Part shown: piece after piece, positions 30,052-38,873 of the stretch | Position numbering within the stretch: the first letter of the stretch is position 1 | Layout of the letters: each line of letters opens with the position of its first letter | Assembly (NCBI GenBank): GCA_963728995.1 | Contig: CAVSMD010000002.1 | Span: forward strand, 124,001 to 188,000 | Direction: 5' to 3' | Length of the DNA stretch: 64,000 bases | Origin: FEN-1219 sp963728995 | GTDB lineage: Bacteria; Pseudomonadota; Gammaproteobacteria; Steroidobacterales; Rariloculaceae | Notes under the pieces: generated by a model | What the model was told of the DNA's origin: nothing | What the model saw: only the letters and a program-made list of their open reading frames with translations | The model's database searches: none | Position numbers and translations under genes: made by a program

Positions 30052-31149
30052 TTACCCCGCCCTGGTCCTGCGGCCACGGGCGCGCGGCGTCTTGCCGGCC
30101 GGCTCGATCGCCGGCAAGGCCCGATACTGCTGCCGCAGGCTCGAGCCGCGAACGACGAGCTGCGTGGGAATCACGACCGACTCGGCGCGTTGGTGGCCGA
30201 TCGTCTGCATGAGCTTCTCGACGAGCCACCGCGCGCCCGCGTGGCAGTCCTGCCGAATCGTCGTCAATGGCGGCGTCGTGAGCGCCGCGAACGGGATGTC
30301 GTCGAAACCGCAAATCGCCACGTCGGCGGGCACCCTGCGGCCGCGCTCCGCCAGCGCCTGCATCGCGCTCATTCCGAACACGTCCGAGCACGCGACGACG
30401 CCGTCGAACTCGACGTCGGCATCGGCAAGCGCCGCCACGGCTCGATACGCGGAGTCGCTGCCGAATCGAACCGGGACCTCGAGCCGCGCGCTGCGGCGCA
30501 GGCCGGCCTCACGCAGCGCTCGCCGGTAGCCGTCGAGACGTGCCGCGACCTCCGGCGCTGCCGGATCGCCGAGAAACACGATCGCGCGGCAGCCCTGCGC
30601 AAGGAGATGCGCGGTCGCGGTGTGGCCGCCCGTCTCGTTGTCCGAGCCGACGGTCACGTAACGTTGCTCCGCGAGCCCCGCGCCCCACACCACCATCGGC
30701 ACGTCGGCGGCCAGCGCATTCAGCGCGTCGTGATGCAGGCTCTGGCCGATCACGATGACGCCGTCCGCACGCCGCGCTCTGACGACCGTCGTCACCCAGT
30801 CACTGGGATCGTGCGTGAGCTTCGCCAGCAGCATGCTGTAGCCGCAAGCCGCGAGCTCGTCGGCAATCGCGCCGAGGATCTCGAGGAAGAACGGGTCGGA
30901 CAGGTTTTGCTTCGCGGCATGCGCGAGCGGAATCACGACCCCGGCGGTCCGCGTGAGACCCGTTCGCAAGCTGCTGCCGGCGGCGTCGACACGATAATCG
31001 AGACTCGCCGCCGTCTCGCGCACCAATCGACGAGTGGCCTCGGAGATCAGCGGACTGTCCGCGAGCGCGCGCGACACGGTCGACAGCGACACGCCGGCGC
31101 GGCGCGCGACTTCGGCCATCTTGTGCTTGCTGGTTCGTGTCCGGCGCAT
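30052..31149 (-). CDS. LacI-family transcriptional regulator of the sucrose module
   Basis: The product has 365 residues: an N-terminal helix-turn-helix and hinge (about 9-60: M-A-E-V-A-R-R-A-G-V-S-L-S-T-V-S-R-A-L) and a periplasmic-binding-protein-like sensor domain (about 65-340, with G-D-P, C-S-D-V-F-G and G-F-D-D-I-P-F). The ATG at 31149 is preferred to an in-frame start at 31206 because it lies just after the sucrose phosphorylase stop codon and gives a normal N-terminus. It is the last gene of the MFS-sucrose phosphorylase-lacI operon. It probably represses that operon, the divergent fructokinase gene and the hydrolase operon through the two matching operators, with sucrose or fructose as likely inducer. 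Confidence 0.85.
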   Translation of the reverse strand: MRRTRTSKHKMAEVARRAGVSLSTVSRALADSPLISEATRRLVRETAASLDYRVDAAGSSLRTGLTRTAGVVIPLAHAAKQNLSDPFFLEILGAIADELAACGYSMLLAKLTHDPSDWVTTVVRARRADGVIVIGQSLHHDALNALAADVPMVVWGAGLAEQRYVTVGSDNETGGHTATAHLLAQGCRAIVFLGDPAAPEVAARLDGYRRALREAGLRRSARLEVPVRFGSDSAYRAVAALADADVEFDGVVACSDVFGMSAMQALAERGRRVPADVAICGFDDIPFAALTTPPLTTIRQDCHAGARWLVEKLMQTIGHQRAESVVIPTQLVVRGSSLRQQYRALPAIEPAGKTPRARGRRTRAG

Positions 31150-31159
31150 CGTCCGTAGG

Positions 31160-32647
31160 CTATGGCGGCTGCGGGACATCGGCAAGCGCGAGTCGCCCGA
31201 GCCCACCGGCCTTCGAGTACTCGACCAGGTGCGCGCCGCTGCGCACGTTCACTTGCAAGCGAGCGAACTCCGCCCCGCTGCGCCAGGTAAGCTCGAGCAC
31301 GTCGTCCGCCGATCCCACCGCCTCGAAGGCGCCCGCGAACGCCGGATGCGAGCTGCGCAGCCGGATCAGCGCGAGAAGCCGCGCGACGACGGGTCGCTCG
31401 AGCGCGGCATCGATCGCGGCGCGCGTGTAATGGCGGCGGTTGATATCGCGCCCGACCCGCGTCTTCTCGAGCAACGCCAGGTCGTTCGTCCCGGCCAGTA
31501 GCCCTACGTAATAGACCTGCGGGATACCGGGCAGAAAGAACTGGATCGCGCGAGCCAGCAGGTACCGCAGATCGTCGCGGCCGAGCGCGTCGTAAAACGT
31601 GCAATTGACCTGATACAGATCGAGGTTCGCCGCCGCCGCGCCCGTGGCGCGCAAGCTCTGACCATCGCTGTTGGCGTGAATTTGCTCGACGAGCTGCGCC
31701 AGCTCCGCGTCCGGCACCAGCCCCGGGCTAACCGATGGGTCGTGCTCGTCGGCCGCAATGTCGATGACGCCGATGCCGTCATGCGTATCGAGCACCGTGA
31801 GCGCGTTGCGCGGTCGTATGCCTATCCAGTGCCGCAAGTAGCGCACCGTGCCATTGAAGAAGGCGTGCAGCACGAGCGGCGGCAGCGCAAAGTCGTAAAC
31901 CCAGTCCACGTGCCGAGCGATCTCGATCTGCTTCGCATGGTGCGAGTGGACTTCGACGAGCACGTTGAGCCCATACTGCCGGGCGCGATCCGTGAAGGCA
32001 CGGATGAACTCGAACGTCTCGTCCAGCATGAAACAGCGGGTGCCCGCTTTCTTGATCGCGTAGCCGACGGCATCGAGACGCACCATGCGGATCCCGCTCG
32101 CGGCGAACACACGGAGAATGTTCGAGAGATACTCGCGCCCGCGCGCATGGGTCACGTCGATGTCGATCTGCTCGGGGGTGAACGTCGTCCAAAAGAGCCG
32201 CTTCGTGCCGTCCGGCCCCGTGACGGACGTGAACGGCAGGCCTGGGCGCGGGCGGTAGATCGCGAGCAAGTCCCGCTCGGAGGCGCCCTGCGGAAACACG
32301 CCTGCGAAGGTGAGGAACAGGCCAGCGTGCTCGCTCTGCTCGCCTCTTGCCAGGAAGTCGGCGAACTGCGGCGAGCGGCTCGAGACGTGATTCACGATGA
32401 CGTCGGCCATCACGTCCGTCTCGCGGGCGAGCGCCGCCACATCGGCCCACGAGCCGAGCCGCGGGTCGACGGTCGTGTGCTCGACGGGATCGAAGCCCGC
32501 GTCCGCACCGTCGATCGGGTCGAAGAACGGCAGCAAGTGGACGCCGCCGAATAACCCCGCCAGCGGTCCCTTCAAGAGCTCGAGCAGACCCGGCAGCGTG
32601 CCGCCGAGCCGGTCGACGTAGGCGATGAGCTGCACCTGGTTGCGCAT
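31160..32647 (-). CDS. gtfA: Sucrose phosphorylase (GH13 subfamily 18)
   Basis: The product has 495 residues. It converts sucrose and phosphate to glucose 1-phosphate and fructose in the cytosol. With the ATG at 32647 (M-R-N-Q-V-Q-L-I-A-Y) the catalytic residues fall exactly at the Bifidobacterium adolescentis numbers: nucleophile D192 in R-L-D-A-V-G-Y, acid/base E232 in V-E-V-H-S-H-H and stabiliser D290 in L-D-T-H-D-G-I-G. This confirms family and start, although an in-frame ATG exists at 32686 and no good Shine-Dalgarno site is seen. It lies eight bases after the MFS transporter stop codon. Confidence 0.93.
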   Translation of the reverse strand: MRNQVQLIAYVDRLGGTLPGLLELLKGPLAGLFGGVHLLPFFDPIDGADAGFDPVEHTTVDPRLGSWADVAALARETDVMADVIVNHVSSRSPQFADFLARGEQSEHAGLFLTFAGVFPQGASERDLLAIYRPRPGLPFTSVTGPDGTKRLFWTTFTPEQIDIDVTHARGREYLSNILRVFAASGIRMVRLDAVGYAIKKAGTRCFMLDETFEFIRAFTDRARQYGLNVLVEVHSHHAKQIEIARHVDWVYDFALPPLVLHAFFNGTVRYLRHWIGIRPRNALTVLDTHDGIGVIDIAADEHDPSVSPGLVPDAELAQLVEQIHANSDGQSLRATGAAAANLDLYQVNCTFYDALGRDDLRYLLARAIQFFLPGIPQVYYVGLLAGTNDLALLEKTRVGRDINRRHYTRAAIDAALERPVVARLLALIRLRSSHPAFAGAFEAVGSADDVLELTWRSGAEFARLQVNVRSGAHLVEYSKAGGLGRLALADVPQPP

Positions 32648-32655
32648 TCGCGCGG

Positions 32656-33936
32656 CTAGCCGGCCTGCGTCGTAGGGGCGGCCCACCGATCGGGCGCGCC
32701 CGTGGCCGGCGCGCCGTAGTCGTCACGGTCCGAGACCTGCAAACGGCCTTGCGCGGGATCCAGCCACCAGTTCCCGAGCAAGCCGACGCACAGCAGCAAC
32801 GCGAACACCGTGGCGAGCACGAACCCGGCGCGCGTGCTGCCGTACACGTCGCTCACGGCGGCCATCGCCAGCGGCGCCAGCGCGGCTGCGGCGGCCGTGA
32901 AGAACAGGATCACGCCGGCCGCCGCTCCGTGCTGCGACTTCGGGAAGCAGCTGATGCCCTTCGAGTTCAGCGTGGGGTACATGATCGACATGAAGAGGCC
33001 CGACAACGGCAGCAGCCACGCGGCCCGCTCGACGCCGAGCACGAGCGAGCCCGCAAAGCACGCGAGTATGGCGATGCCGAAGAGTGCCAGCGCCGCGGTC
33101 CAAGACACGCGCGCCAGCAGCCAAGCGCCCACGAACCGACCGATGGCGCGCAAGACGAAGAACAATGCCAGCGCGTAGGCCGGCAGCCAGGTCCACGCGC
33201 CGCGGTAACCCAGGAGATACGTCGGCATCCACACGTACACGGCACCTTCCACGGCGACGTACAGCACGACGAGCGCCGACACGCCGAGCGCCAGCGGATC
33301 CTTGATGACGGCGACCATCTGCCGCAGGTTCGCTCGTTCCGCACGGCCCTGCGTTCGGGGGTAGTGAGCCCGGCCGGCCATCGCCACGAGCGCAACGCAG
33401 ATCGCCGCCGCGATCACGTACAGCCACTTCCACGACCATCCGGCGCCGATCAACGTAGCCACGATCGCGGGCCCCACGATCGCACCGACGGCGAAGAACC
33501 CCTCGATCGTGTTCATGAAGCGCGTATGCGATACGGTCGAGGCGGAGATGTCGCCAACGAGCGCCAGCGCGCCGATCTTGAAGACGCTGATGCCGAGGCC
33601 CCCGAGGCCGAGCAGGAGCACGAATGCGCCGAATCGGTCGCTGACGGCAAACAGCAGCGAGCTCGCGCCGTACAGCGCGAGCCCAAGGATGATCGTGCGC
33701 TTGCGCCCCATACGGTCCGCGAGGAACCCGAGCAGCAGCGCGCCCGCCGCAATGCCGGTCATCGTGGCGTACTGAAACGCCGACGCGGCCGTCATGGTGA
33801 GATGGAATTCCTCGATGACGCGGGGGATCACGCTGCCGACCGCATCCGTGGTCATCGCGAACGTGAAGAACATCAGGCACGTGAGCCAGCGGATCAGGCG
33901 GGCGTTGTAGTTTTCGTCGAGCGCTCGAGTCTGCAT
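32656..33936 (-). CDS. MFS transporter, probable sucrose permease
   Basis: This 426-residue protein has about twelve membrane helices and the MFS loop 2-3 motif G-F-L-A-D-R-M-G-R-K-R near residue 80. It is the first gene of the operon with sucrose phosphorylase and lacI, and the divergent fructokinase completes the route. Sucrose import is therefore the most economical role, but this rests on context and not on a diagnostic residue. Its promoter region carries the LacI-type operator. Confidence 0.8.
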   Translation of the reverse strand: MQTRALDENYNARLIRWLTCLMFFTFAMTTDAVGSVIPRVIEEFHLTMTAASAFQYATMTGIAAGALLLGFLADRMGRKRTIILGLALYGASSLLFAVSDRFGAFVLLLGLGGLGISVFKIGALALVGDISASTVSHTRFMNTIEGFFAVGAIVGPAIVATLIGAGWSWKWLYVIAAAICVALVAMAGRAHYPRTQGRAERANLRQMVAVIKDPLALGVSALVVLYVAVEGAVYVWMPTYLLGYRGAWTWLPAYALALFFVLRAIGRFVGAWLLARVSWTAALALFGIAILACFAGSLVLGVERAAWLLPLSGLFMSIMYPTLNSKGISCFPKSQHGAAAGVILFFTAAAAALAPLAMAAVSDVYGSTRAGFVLATVFALLLCVGLLGNWWLDPAQGRLQVSDRDDYGAPATGAPDRWAAPTTQAG

Positions 33937-33967
33937 CTTGTTCTCGCGGCGCCGCCGGGGCCGCTAT

Positions 33968-33981
33968 TGCAACCGTTTGCA
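33968..33981. promoter_or_regulatory. LacI-type operator between MFS transporter and fructokinase genes
   Basis: TGCAACCGTTTGCA is a near-perfect 14-base palindrome with central CG, 32 bases before the MFS start on one side and about 93 before the fructokinase start on the other. It is 13/14 identical to the site at 29970-29983, consistent with one regulator for both divergent promoters. Confidence 0.75.
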
Positions 33982-34074
33982 CGGGAGTCTACCGTTGGCG
34001 CGTCCGCTCACGATAGTCCGGCGCGCGGAGCGCGCGCCGATCTCGCCGCGTCGCGTCAGCCAGATGAGACCGCC

Positions 34075-34987
34075 ATGAGCACGCCGCTGTATGGAGCCAT
34101 CGAAGGCGGCGGAACCAAGTTCATCTGCGCCGTCGCGAGCGAACCCACCCGGATCCTCCAACGCGCCGCCATCCCAACCACCGACCCCGCGACCACCCTG
34201 GCGGCGTGCGTGCGGTTTTTCAGCGCCGCGCAGCGTGCGCACGGCGCGCTTGCCGCGCTCGGCTTTGGCTGCTTCGGTCCCGCTCGAGCTGCGCCGAGAG
34301 GCCGCCCACTTCGGGCGGATGATGGCCACGCCAAAGGCCGGCTGGGCCGGCGCGAACGTGCTCGAGCCGTTGCGCTCGGCGTTCGCGGTGCCGATCGCGC
34401 TCGACACCGACGTCGGCGCGGCGGCGCTCGGCGAGTGGCAGCTCGGCGCCGGACGAGGCGTTGGCTCCCTCGCCTATGTCACGGTCGGCACCGGCATCGG
34501 CGGCGCGATCGTGCCGAGTGATCCCGCGGCGCCCCGACTCATGCATGCCGAGATGGGCCACCTCCTCGTGCGGCGCGACCCGCGGGACACGGATTTCCGG
34601 GGAGTATGCCCCTTCCATTGGGACTGCCTTGAAGGGCTTGCGAGCGGACCCGCGATCCTGGCTCGCTGGGGGACGACAGTCGATGCCCTGCCCGGCGGTC
34701 ATGTCGGCGAAGCCATGATCGCGGGCTACCTTGGACAGCTGGCCGCGGCGATCGCGCTCGTGGCCGGCGTCGAGCGAATCGTGTTCGGCGGCGGCGTGAT
34801 GTCGAGCACCCGCCTGCTGCCGCTCGTCCGCACGGCCGCGCTCGAGTACCTGAACGGCTACGTCGAGCCGCTGAACGATCCCGTGCGCGCCGCGAGCTAC
34901 CTATGCGCGCCGGCGCTCGGCCATGATTCCGGCATCGCAGGCGCGCTGCTGCTCGGCATGCGTGCCGGCCCTGCCGGCGTCAAGTAG
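34075..34987 (+). pseudogene. ROK-family fructokinase, one frameshift
   Basis: The start M-S-T-P-L-Y-G-A-I-E-G-G-G-T-K-F carries the ROK phosphate loop. The second part has T-P-K-A-G-W, D-T-D-V, V-G-T-G-I-G-G, the H-A-E-M-G-H segment and the zinc motif C-P-F-H-W-D-C-L-E-G-L-A-S-G-P typical of fructokinases (Mak/ScrK type). The frame shifts by one base near 34280 (G-F-G-C-F-G-P, then L-E-L-R-R-E). Joined length is about 303 residues, normal for the family. It phosphorylates the fructose released by sucrose phosphorylase. The break is probably a sequence error because the sucrose module is otherwise complete. Confidence 0.85.
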
Positions 34988-34988
34988 C

Positions 34989-35912
34989 TCAAGGCAACGT
35001 CTTCGCGACGCGAAAGCCGAGGTAGTTCCGCCCGCGCAGCGTCGCGGGATACGGCGCGCCGCGGCGCGCCGAGCGTTGCATGTAGGGATTGCTCATGAAG
35101 GTAGCGCTGCGGAACACGCGGTTCGCGCAGTTGCCTTCCTTGCTCGCGGACCCGTCCGCGGGCGTGTGCGCGCGATCCGCCTCGTAGCAGTCCTCGGTCC
35201 ATTCGAAAACATTGCCGTGCATGTCGTACAGACCGAACGCGTTCGGCGGAAACGACGCAACCGGCGACGTCTCGTCGACCCATACGTCGCGACCCTCGGC
35301 CTTGCCGCCGAGCTCGTGGCCGTCGGCGCCGAAGTTGCCGTAGTTATGATCGAGCTCCGTTCCCCACGGAAACGCGGTCTTGGTGCCGGCGCGCGCGCCA
35401 TACTCCCATTCCGCTTCCGACGGTAGGCGATACGCATCGTCCTCGCCCGTCTTCCAGTTCAGCCAGCCGACGAAGGCTTGCGCGTCGTACCAGCTGACGC
35501 CCACGACCGGGCGAGTGCCGCGGCCCCAATCCTTGTAGTCGGGATTCGGTTGACCGTTCTGCGCCGTTCTGAGCGCGGTGTCGACCGCGCTGCCGTCGCA
35601 CCGGCGATCACGCACGCACGCTTCCCACTGATCCCACGTCACGGGCGTCTTCGCCAGCGCGAACGCGTGCGCGAGCGTGATCTCCTTTTGCGGCTCGTTG
35701 TCGCGGCGCAGCGGCTCGTCCGGCGGCGAGCCGATCGTGTACTTGCCGGCCGGCAGAACGATCATCTCCGGACAGTTGCGGCATTCCTTGAAAGTCCGGC
35801 CGGACTTTGCGCCATGGGCGCTCCCGTCCTTCGTCTGGCCACCGGCCGACGAGGACACTCCCGCCGCGACCACCACGAGGCAAAGCACGGATAATCGTTG
35901 CGCGCGCTGCAT
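34989..35912 (-). CDS. Exported SUMF1/FGE-fold protein without the catalytic cysteines
   Basis: The product has 307 residues with an N-terminal hydrophobic signal (about 6-25). The formylglycine-generating-enzyme fold (about 60-305) shows M-I-V-L-P-A-G-K-Y-T-I-G-S, P-V-V-G-V-S-W-Y-D-A, Y-R-L-P-S-E-A-E-W-E-Y and G-N-V-F-E-W-T-E-D. The C-terminal block that holds the two active-site cysteines in true FGE reads R-V-F-R-S-A-T-F-M-S-N and has none. It therefore probably does not activate sulfatases and belongs to the large group of SUMF1-domain proteins with other or unknown roles. It is convergent with the fructokinase gene. Confidence 0.8.
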   Translation of the reverse strand: MQRAQRLSVLCLVVVAAGVSSSAGGQTKDGSAHGAKSGRTFKECRNCPEMIVLPAGKYTIGSPPDEPLRRDNEPQKEITLAHAFALAKTPVTWDQWEACVRDRRCDGSAVDTALRTAQNGQPNPDYKDWGRGTRPVVGVSWYDAQAFVGWLNWKTGEDDAYRLPSEAEWEYGARAGTKTAFPWGTELDHNYGNFGADGHELGGKAEGRDVWVDETSPVASFPPNAFGLYDMHGNVFEWTEDCYEADRAHTPADGSASKEGNCANRVFRSATFMSNPYMQRSARRGAPYPATLRGRNYLGFRVAKTLP

Positions 35913-35991
35913 CTCTCCGAACCCCCCATCCACTGCTGCCGCCATGGTACTGCGGGTCGGCGCCGCTGCGTCACCGCTTTTTTGCGCGGCG

Positions 35992-36021
35992 TTGCGAAGA
36001 CCGCAGGTAGCTCTTTACACT
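35992..36021 (+). promoter_or_regulatory. Possible sigma-70 promoter of the amidohydrolase gene
   Basis: TTGCGA (35992-35997) and TACACT (36016-36021) are separated by 18 bases, about 28 bases before the amidohydrolase ATG. The boxes match the consensus only partly. Confidence 0.3.
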
Positions 36022-36048
36022 CGCCCCCTCTTTCCCGAAGGGACCCTC

Positions 36049-37296
36049 ATGAAAACCGGACTCTGGCTCTGCGGCCTGTACGCGCTCGGCATCACGGCCG
36101 TCAGCGCTCAAGATCTCACGATCACGAATGCCCGCATCATCGACGGCACGGGCCGCGTGATCGATCGCGGCTCGATCGTCGTGCGCGGCGGCAAGATCGC
36201 GTCGGTCACGTCGGGCGCCCCGACCGCCGCGGCGGGCCGCCGCCTCGACGCCGGCGGCAAGACCGCGATGCCGGGCCTGATCGACGCGCATCGACACCTC
36301 GTCACCGGCGACCCGGCGAAGTGGCTCGCCGACACGGCGCCGAAGGAGCTACAGGAGTTTCTCGACGCCGGCTTCACGACGGTGCTGTCGGCCATCGACC
36401 CGCTGCCGATCATCGAGGCGCGCAGCCGCATCGAGAAGGGCACGCTGAAGGGCCCGCGGCTTTTCACGGGGGCGTTCATCCCGGTGGCCGGGGCCGCGGG
36501 CCCGCCGCCGGACGGCGACCCGGCCCGCACGGATCCGTCGCGCGGCCCGCGAAATGGGCCGCCCGCCCCGGCCGTTCCGCGCGAGCAGACCGTCCAGGCC
36601 GTGCAGGCGGCGAAGCGCGCCGGCTACGATTACTTGAAGGTCGTCTTCATCATGACGCCGGGCGGGCCGGAGCTCGACACGCTGAAGCTGATCGTCGAGG
36701 AAGGCAAGAAGATCGGCATGCCGACGATCGTGCATGCCGTCAGCGTGATCGACACGCTGACCGCCATCGACGCGCACCCCGACGTGCTGGTGCATACGCC
36801 GCACATCGGCCGGCTCGACGAGGACCCGTACGCGATCCGCAAGATCGTCGAGGCGAAGATCCCGATGACGTCGACGCTGGCCGTGTTCGAACCCCACTTC
36901 GGACCCGACAACACGCCGCTGTTCCGCGACGCGAAGCCGTTCCCGTGGAACACGCTGTCGAGCGCAGGCCAGGGGCCCGTGAATGCGCGTCTGCTGTGGA
37001 ACGCCGGCATCGTCAGCTACGGGTATGGCACGGACACGCAGTGGCCGCCGAAGGAGACGCTGTTCGACGAGCTGCGCGAGCTCGAGCTGGTCTTCTCGCC
37101 GACGGACATCGTGCAGATCATCACGAAGAATGCCGCGAACTCGACGCTGCACGAGGCCGAGATCGGCACGCTCGAGCCCGGCAAATTCGGCGACATCGTG
37201 ATCGTCGACGGCGATCCGCTGACGGACGCTCGCGCGCTGTTGCACGTCACGACGACGATCAAAGGCGGCGAGATCGTCTTTGCCGCGAAGAAGTAG
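36049..37296 (+). CDS. Exported amidohydrolase family protein
   Basis: The product has 415 residues with a signal peptide (M-K-T-G-L-W-L to S-A-Q about 21). The amidohydrolase barrel follows, with the first metal pair H-R-H at 81-83, then I-V-H-A-V, V-H-T-P-H-I-G and the metal aspartate in Y-G-T-D-T-Q-W-P. The conserved end is L-E-P-G-K-F-G-D-I-V-I-V-D-G-D-P-L. The family hydrolyses amide, ester or cyclic bonds; related exported members include prolidase-like and imidazolonepropionase-like enzymes. GAAGGGA precedes the ATG. The substrate is unknown. Confidence 0.85.
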   Translation: MKTGLWLCGLYALGITAVSAQDLTITNARIIDGTGRVIDRGSIVVRGGKIASVTSGAPTAAAGRRLDAGGKTAMPGLIDAHRHLVTGDPAKWLADTAPKELQEFLDAGFTTVLSAIDPLPIIEARSRIEKGTLKGPRLFTGAFIPVAGAAGPPPDGDPARTDPSRGPRNGPPAPAVPREQTVQAVQAAKRAGYDYLKVVFIMTPGGPELDTLKLIVEEGKKIGMPTIVHAVSVIDTLTAIDAHPDVLVHTPHIGRLDEDPYAIRKIVEAKIPMTSTLAVFEPHFGPDNTPLFRDAKPFPWNTLSSAGQGPVNARLLWNAGIVSYGYGTDTQWPPKETLFDELRELELVFSPTDIVQIITKNAANSTLHEAEIGTLEPGKFGDIVIVDGDPLTDARALLHVTTTIKGGEIVFAAKK

Positions 37297-37471
37297 CCTG
37301 CCGGCCGTGCCGTTCTGGCTTGCCTGATCGCCCGCCGGAACGTCGCGGCAGCCCACCGCTGCTCGGCCCGTCGCGCTCACGTGCGGCACGCTCGAGGGCC
37401 GCCGCCCGTGCCGCCGACCGGCCGAGACTTGCGCGGTGCGTCGACTGGTTGCACGCTACGGCTACTGAATA

Positions 37472-37485
37472 AGAACGGCCGTTCT
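37472..37485. promoter_or_regulatory. Perfect 14-base palindrome just before an ASST-like gene
   Basis: AGAACGGCCGTTCT is fully self-complementary and ends 13 bases before the ATG at 37499, directly upstream of its ribosome binding site. It could be an operator or an RNA hairpin limiting translation. No regulator gene is adjacent. Confidence 0.4.
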
Positions 37486-37498
37486 GAATGGAGACCTC

Positions 37499-38866
37499 AT
37501 GACGCTCATTAGACCGCTGGCGAGCCTGCTGCTGATCGCGACGTGCGCCGCGGCTACCGCCGCACCCTCCGTCTATCCGACGGGCACCACGATCTACGAT
37601 CCGGCCAAGACCTGGAACGGCTTCACGGTGCTGTCGTCCCTTTCGGCGCCGGCCGTGATCGTCATCGACATGAACGGCAAGGTCGTCAAGCGCTGGGAGG
37701 ACTACAACGACTCCGCCGGCGGACCGGCGCGCATCCTGCCGGGCGGCGTGGCCGTAGCGGCGGCCGGAGCGCGCCCCGGGCACCAGGAATCACTCGAGCT
37801 CGTGCAGCGGGACTTCGACGGCAAGGTGCTGTGGCAATTCGATCACAACCAGCAGGTCGAGACGCGCGACGGCAAAACCGTATGGTCGGTGCGGCAACAC
37901 CACGACTGGCAGCGCGACGACTTCCCGGCCGGCTACTACTCGCCGGCCGTGACGCCCGCGCTCACGGGCGCCAAGACCTTGATCCTGACGCACATCAGCC
38001 ACGAGAACGCCGCGGTGGCCCCCGGCATGCTCGAGGACGACCGGCTGATCGAGATCTCGTGGGACGGCAAGATCCTGTGGGAATGGACGGCGAGCGAGCA
38101 CATCGACGAGCTCGGGTTCAGCCCCGAGGCTCGCGCGGCCATCCGGGGCGGTGCCGGCGCGAATCCTGCACGCAACGGCTTCGACTGGCTCCACACGAAC
38201 TCGGCCACCTATGTCGGCCCGAATCACTGGTTCGACGAAGGCGATCAGCGGTTCGCACCCAGCAACGTCATCATCAGCAGCCGCCAAGCGAGCCTGCTGG
38301 CGATCGTGGCGCGCGACGGCTCGATCGTCTGGCGCATCGGCCCCGATTTCAGCAAGTCCGAGGAGCTGCGCAAGCTGCGGCAAATCATCGGCCAGCACAA
38401 CGCTCACTTCATTCCGAAGGGGCTGCCGGGAGCGGGCAACCTGCTGGTATTCGACAACGGCGGCGCGAGCGGCTATGGCGCGCCGACACCGGTCGCACCG
38501 AACGGCCAGGGCATCTTCGCGCGTGCGAACTCGCGCGTGCTCGAGATCAACCCGGTCACGCTCGCCCTGGTCTGGTCGTACGTGTCGCCGGCCCAGTTCT
38601 ACAGCTCGAACATCAGCGGCGCGCAGCGGCTACCGAACGGCAACACGCTCGTGACGGAAGGAGCACCGGGCCGGATGTTCGAAGTCACCAGCGACGGCAC
38701 GATCGTCTGGGAATACATGAGCCCGTTCTTCGGGACCGCGGGTCCGCGTCCGTCGAACGCCGTCTACCGCGCGTACCGAGTGCCCTACGAGTGGATCCCG
38801 CAGCTCGCGCGACCGAAAGAGCAGGCCGTGACGCCGCCCGCGCTCAGCGACTACAAGCTGCAATGA
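37499..38866 (+). CDS. Exported arylsulfotransferase (ASST)-like beta-propeller protein
   Basis: The product has 455 residues with a signal peptide (to about A-T-A-A-P at 22). The remainder is a beta-propeller with blades such as G-K-V-V-K-R-W, G-K-V-L-W-Q-F, G-K-I-L-W-E-W, G-S-I-V-W-R-I and G-T-I-V-W-E-Y. Histidines typical of aryl-sulfate sulfotransferases are seen in I-S-H-E-N, D-W-L-H-T-N and Q-H-N-A-H-F. ASST moves sulfate between phenols in the periplasm without PAPS. Many members of this fold are uncharacterised, so the activity is tentative. A GGAG site precedes the start and the palindrome at 37472-37485 lies just upstream. Confidence 0.75.
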   Translation: MTLIRPLASLLLIATCAAATAAPSVYPTGTTIYDPAKTWNGFTVLSSLSAPAVIVIDMNGKVVKRWEDYNDSAGGPARILPGGVAVAAAGARPGHQESLELVQRDFDGKVLWQFDHNQQVETRDGKTVWSVRQHHDWQRDDFPAGYYSPAVTPALTGAKTLILTHISHENAAVAPGMLEDDRLIEISWDGKILWEWTASEHIDELGFSPEARAAIRGGAGANPARNGFDWLHTNSATYVGPNHWFDEGDQRFAPSNVIISSRQASLLAIVARDGSIVWRIGPDFSKSEELRKLRQIIGQHNAHFIPKGLPGAGNLLVFDNGGASGYGAPTPVAPNGQGIFARANSRVLEINPVTLALVWSYVSPAQFYSSNISGAQRLPNGNTLVTEGAPGRMFEVTSDGTIVWEYMSPFFGTAGPRPSNAVYRAYRVPYEWIPQLARPKEQAVTPPALSDYKLQ

Positions 38867-38873
38867 GCGGCCG

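Noticed and set aside
28823..30391. Extended 522-codon version of the HSL-type hydrolase.
   Set aside because: The extension runs through the LacI operator and into the lacI-family gene in another frame; the signal peptide begins at 29926.
34989..35912. Annotation as formylglycine-generating enzyme for the sulfatase.
   Set aside because: The active-site cysteines are missing in the C-terminal block.
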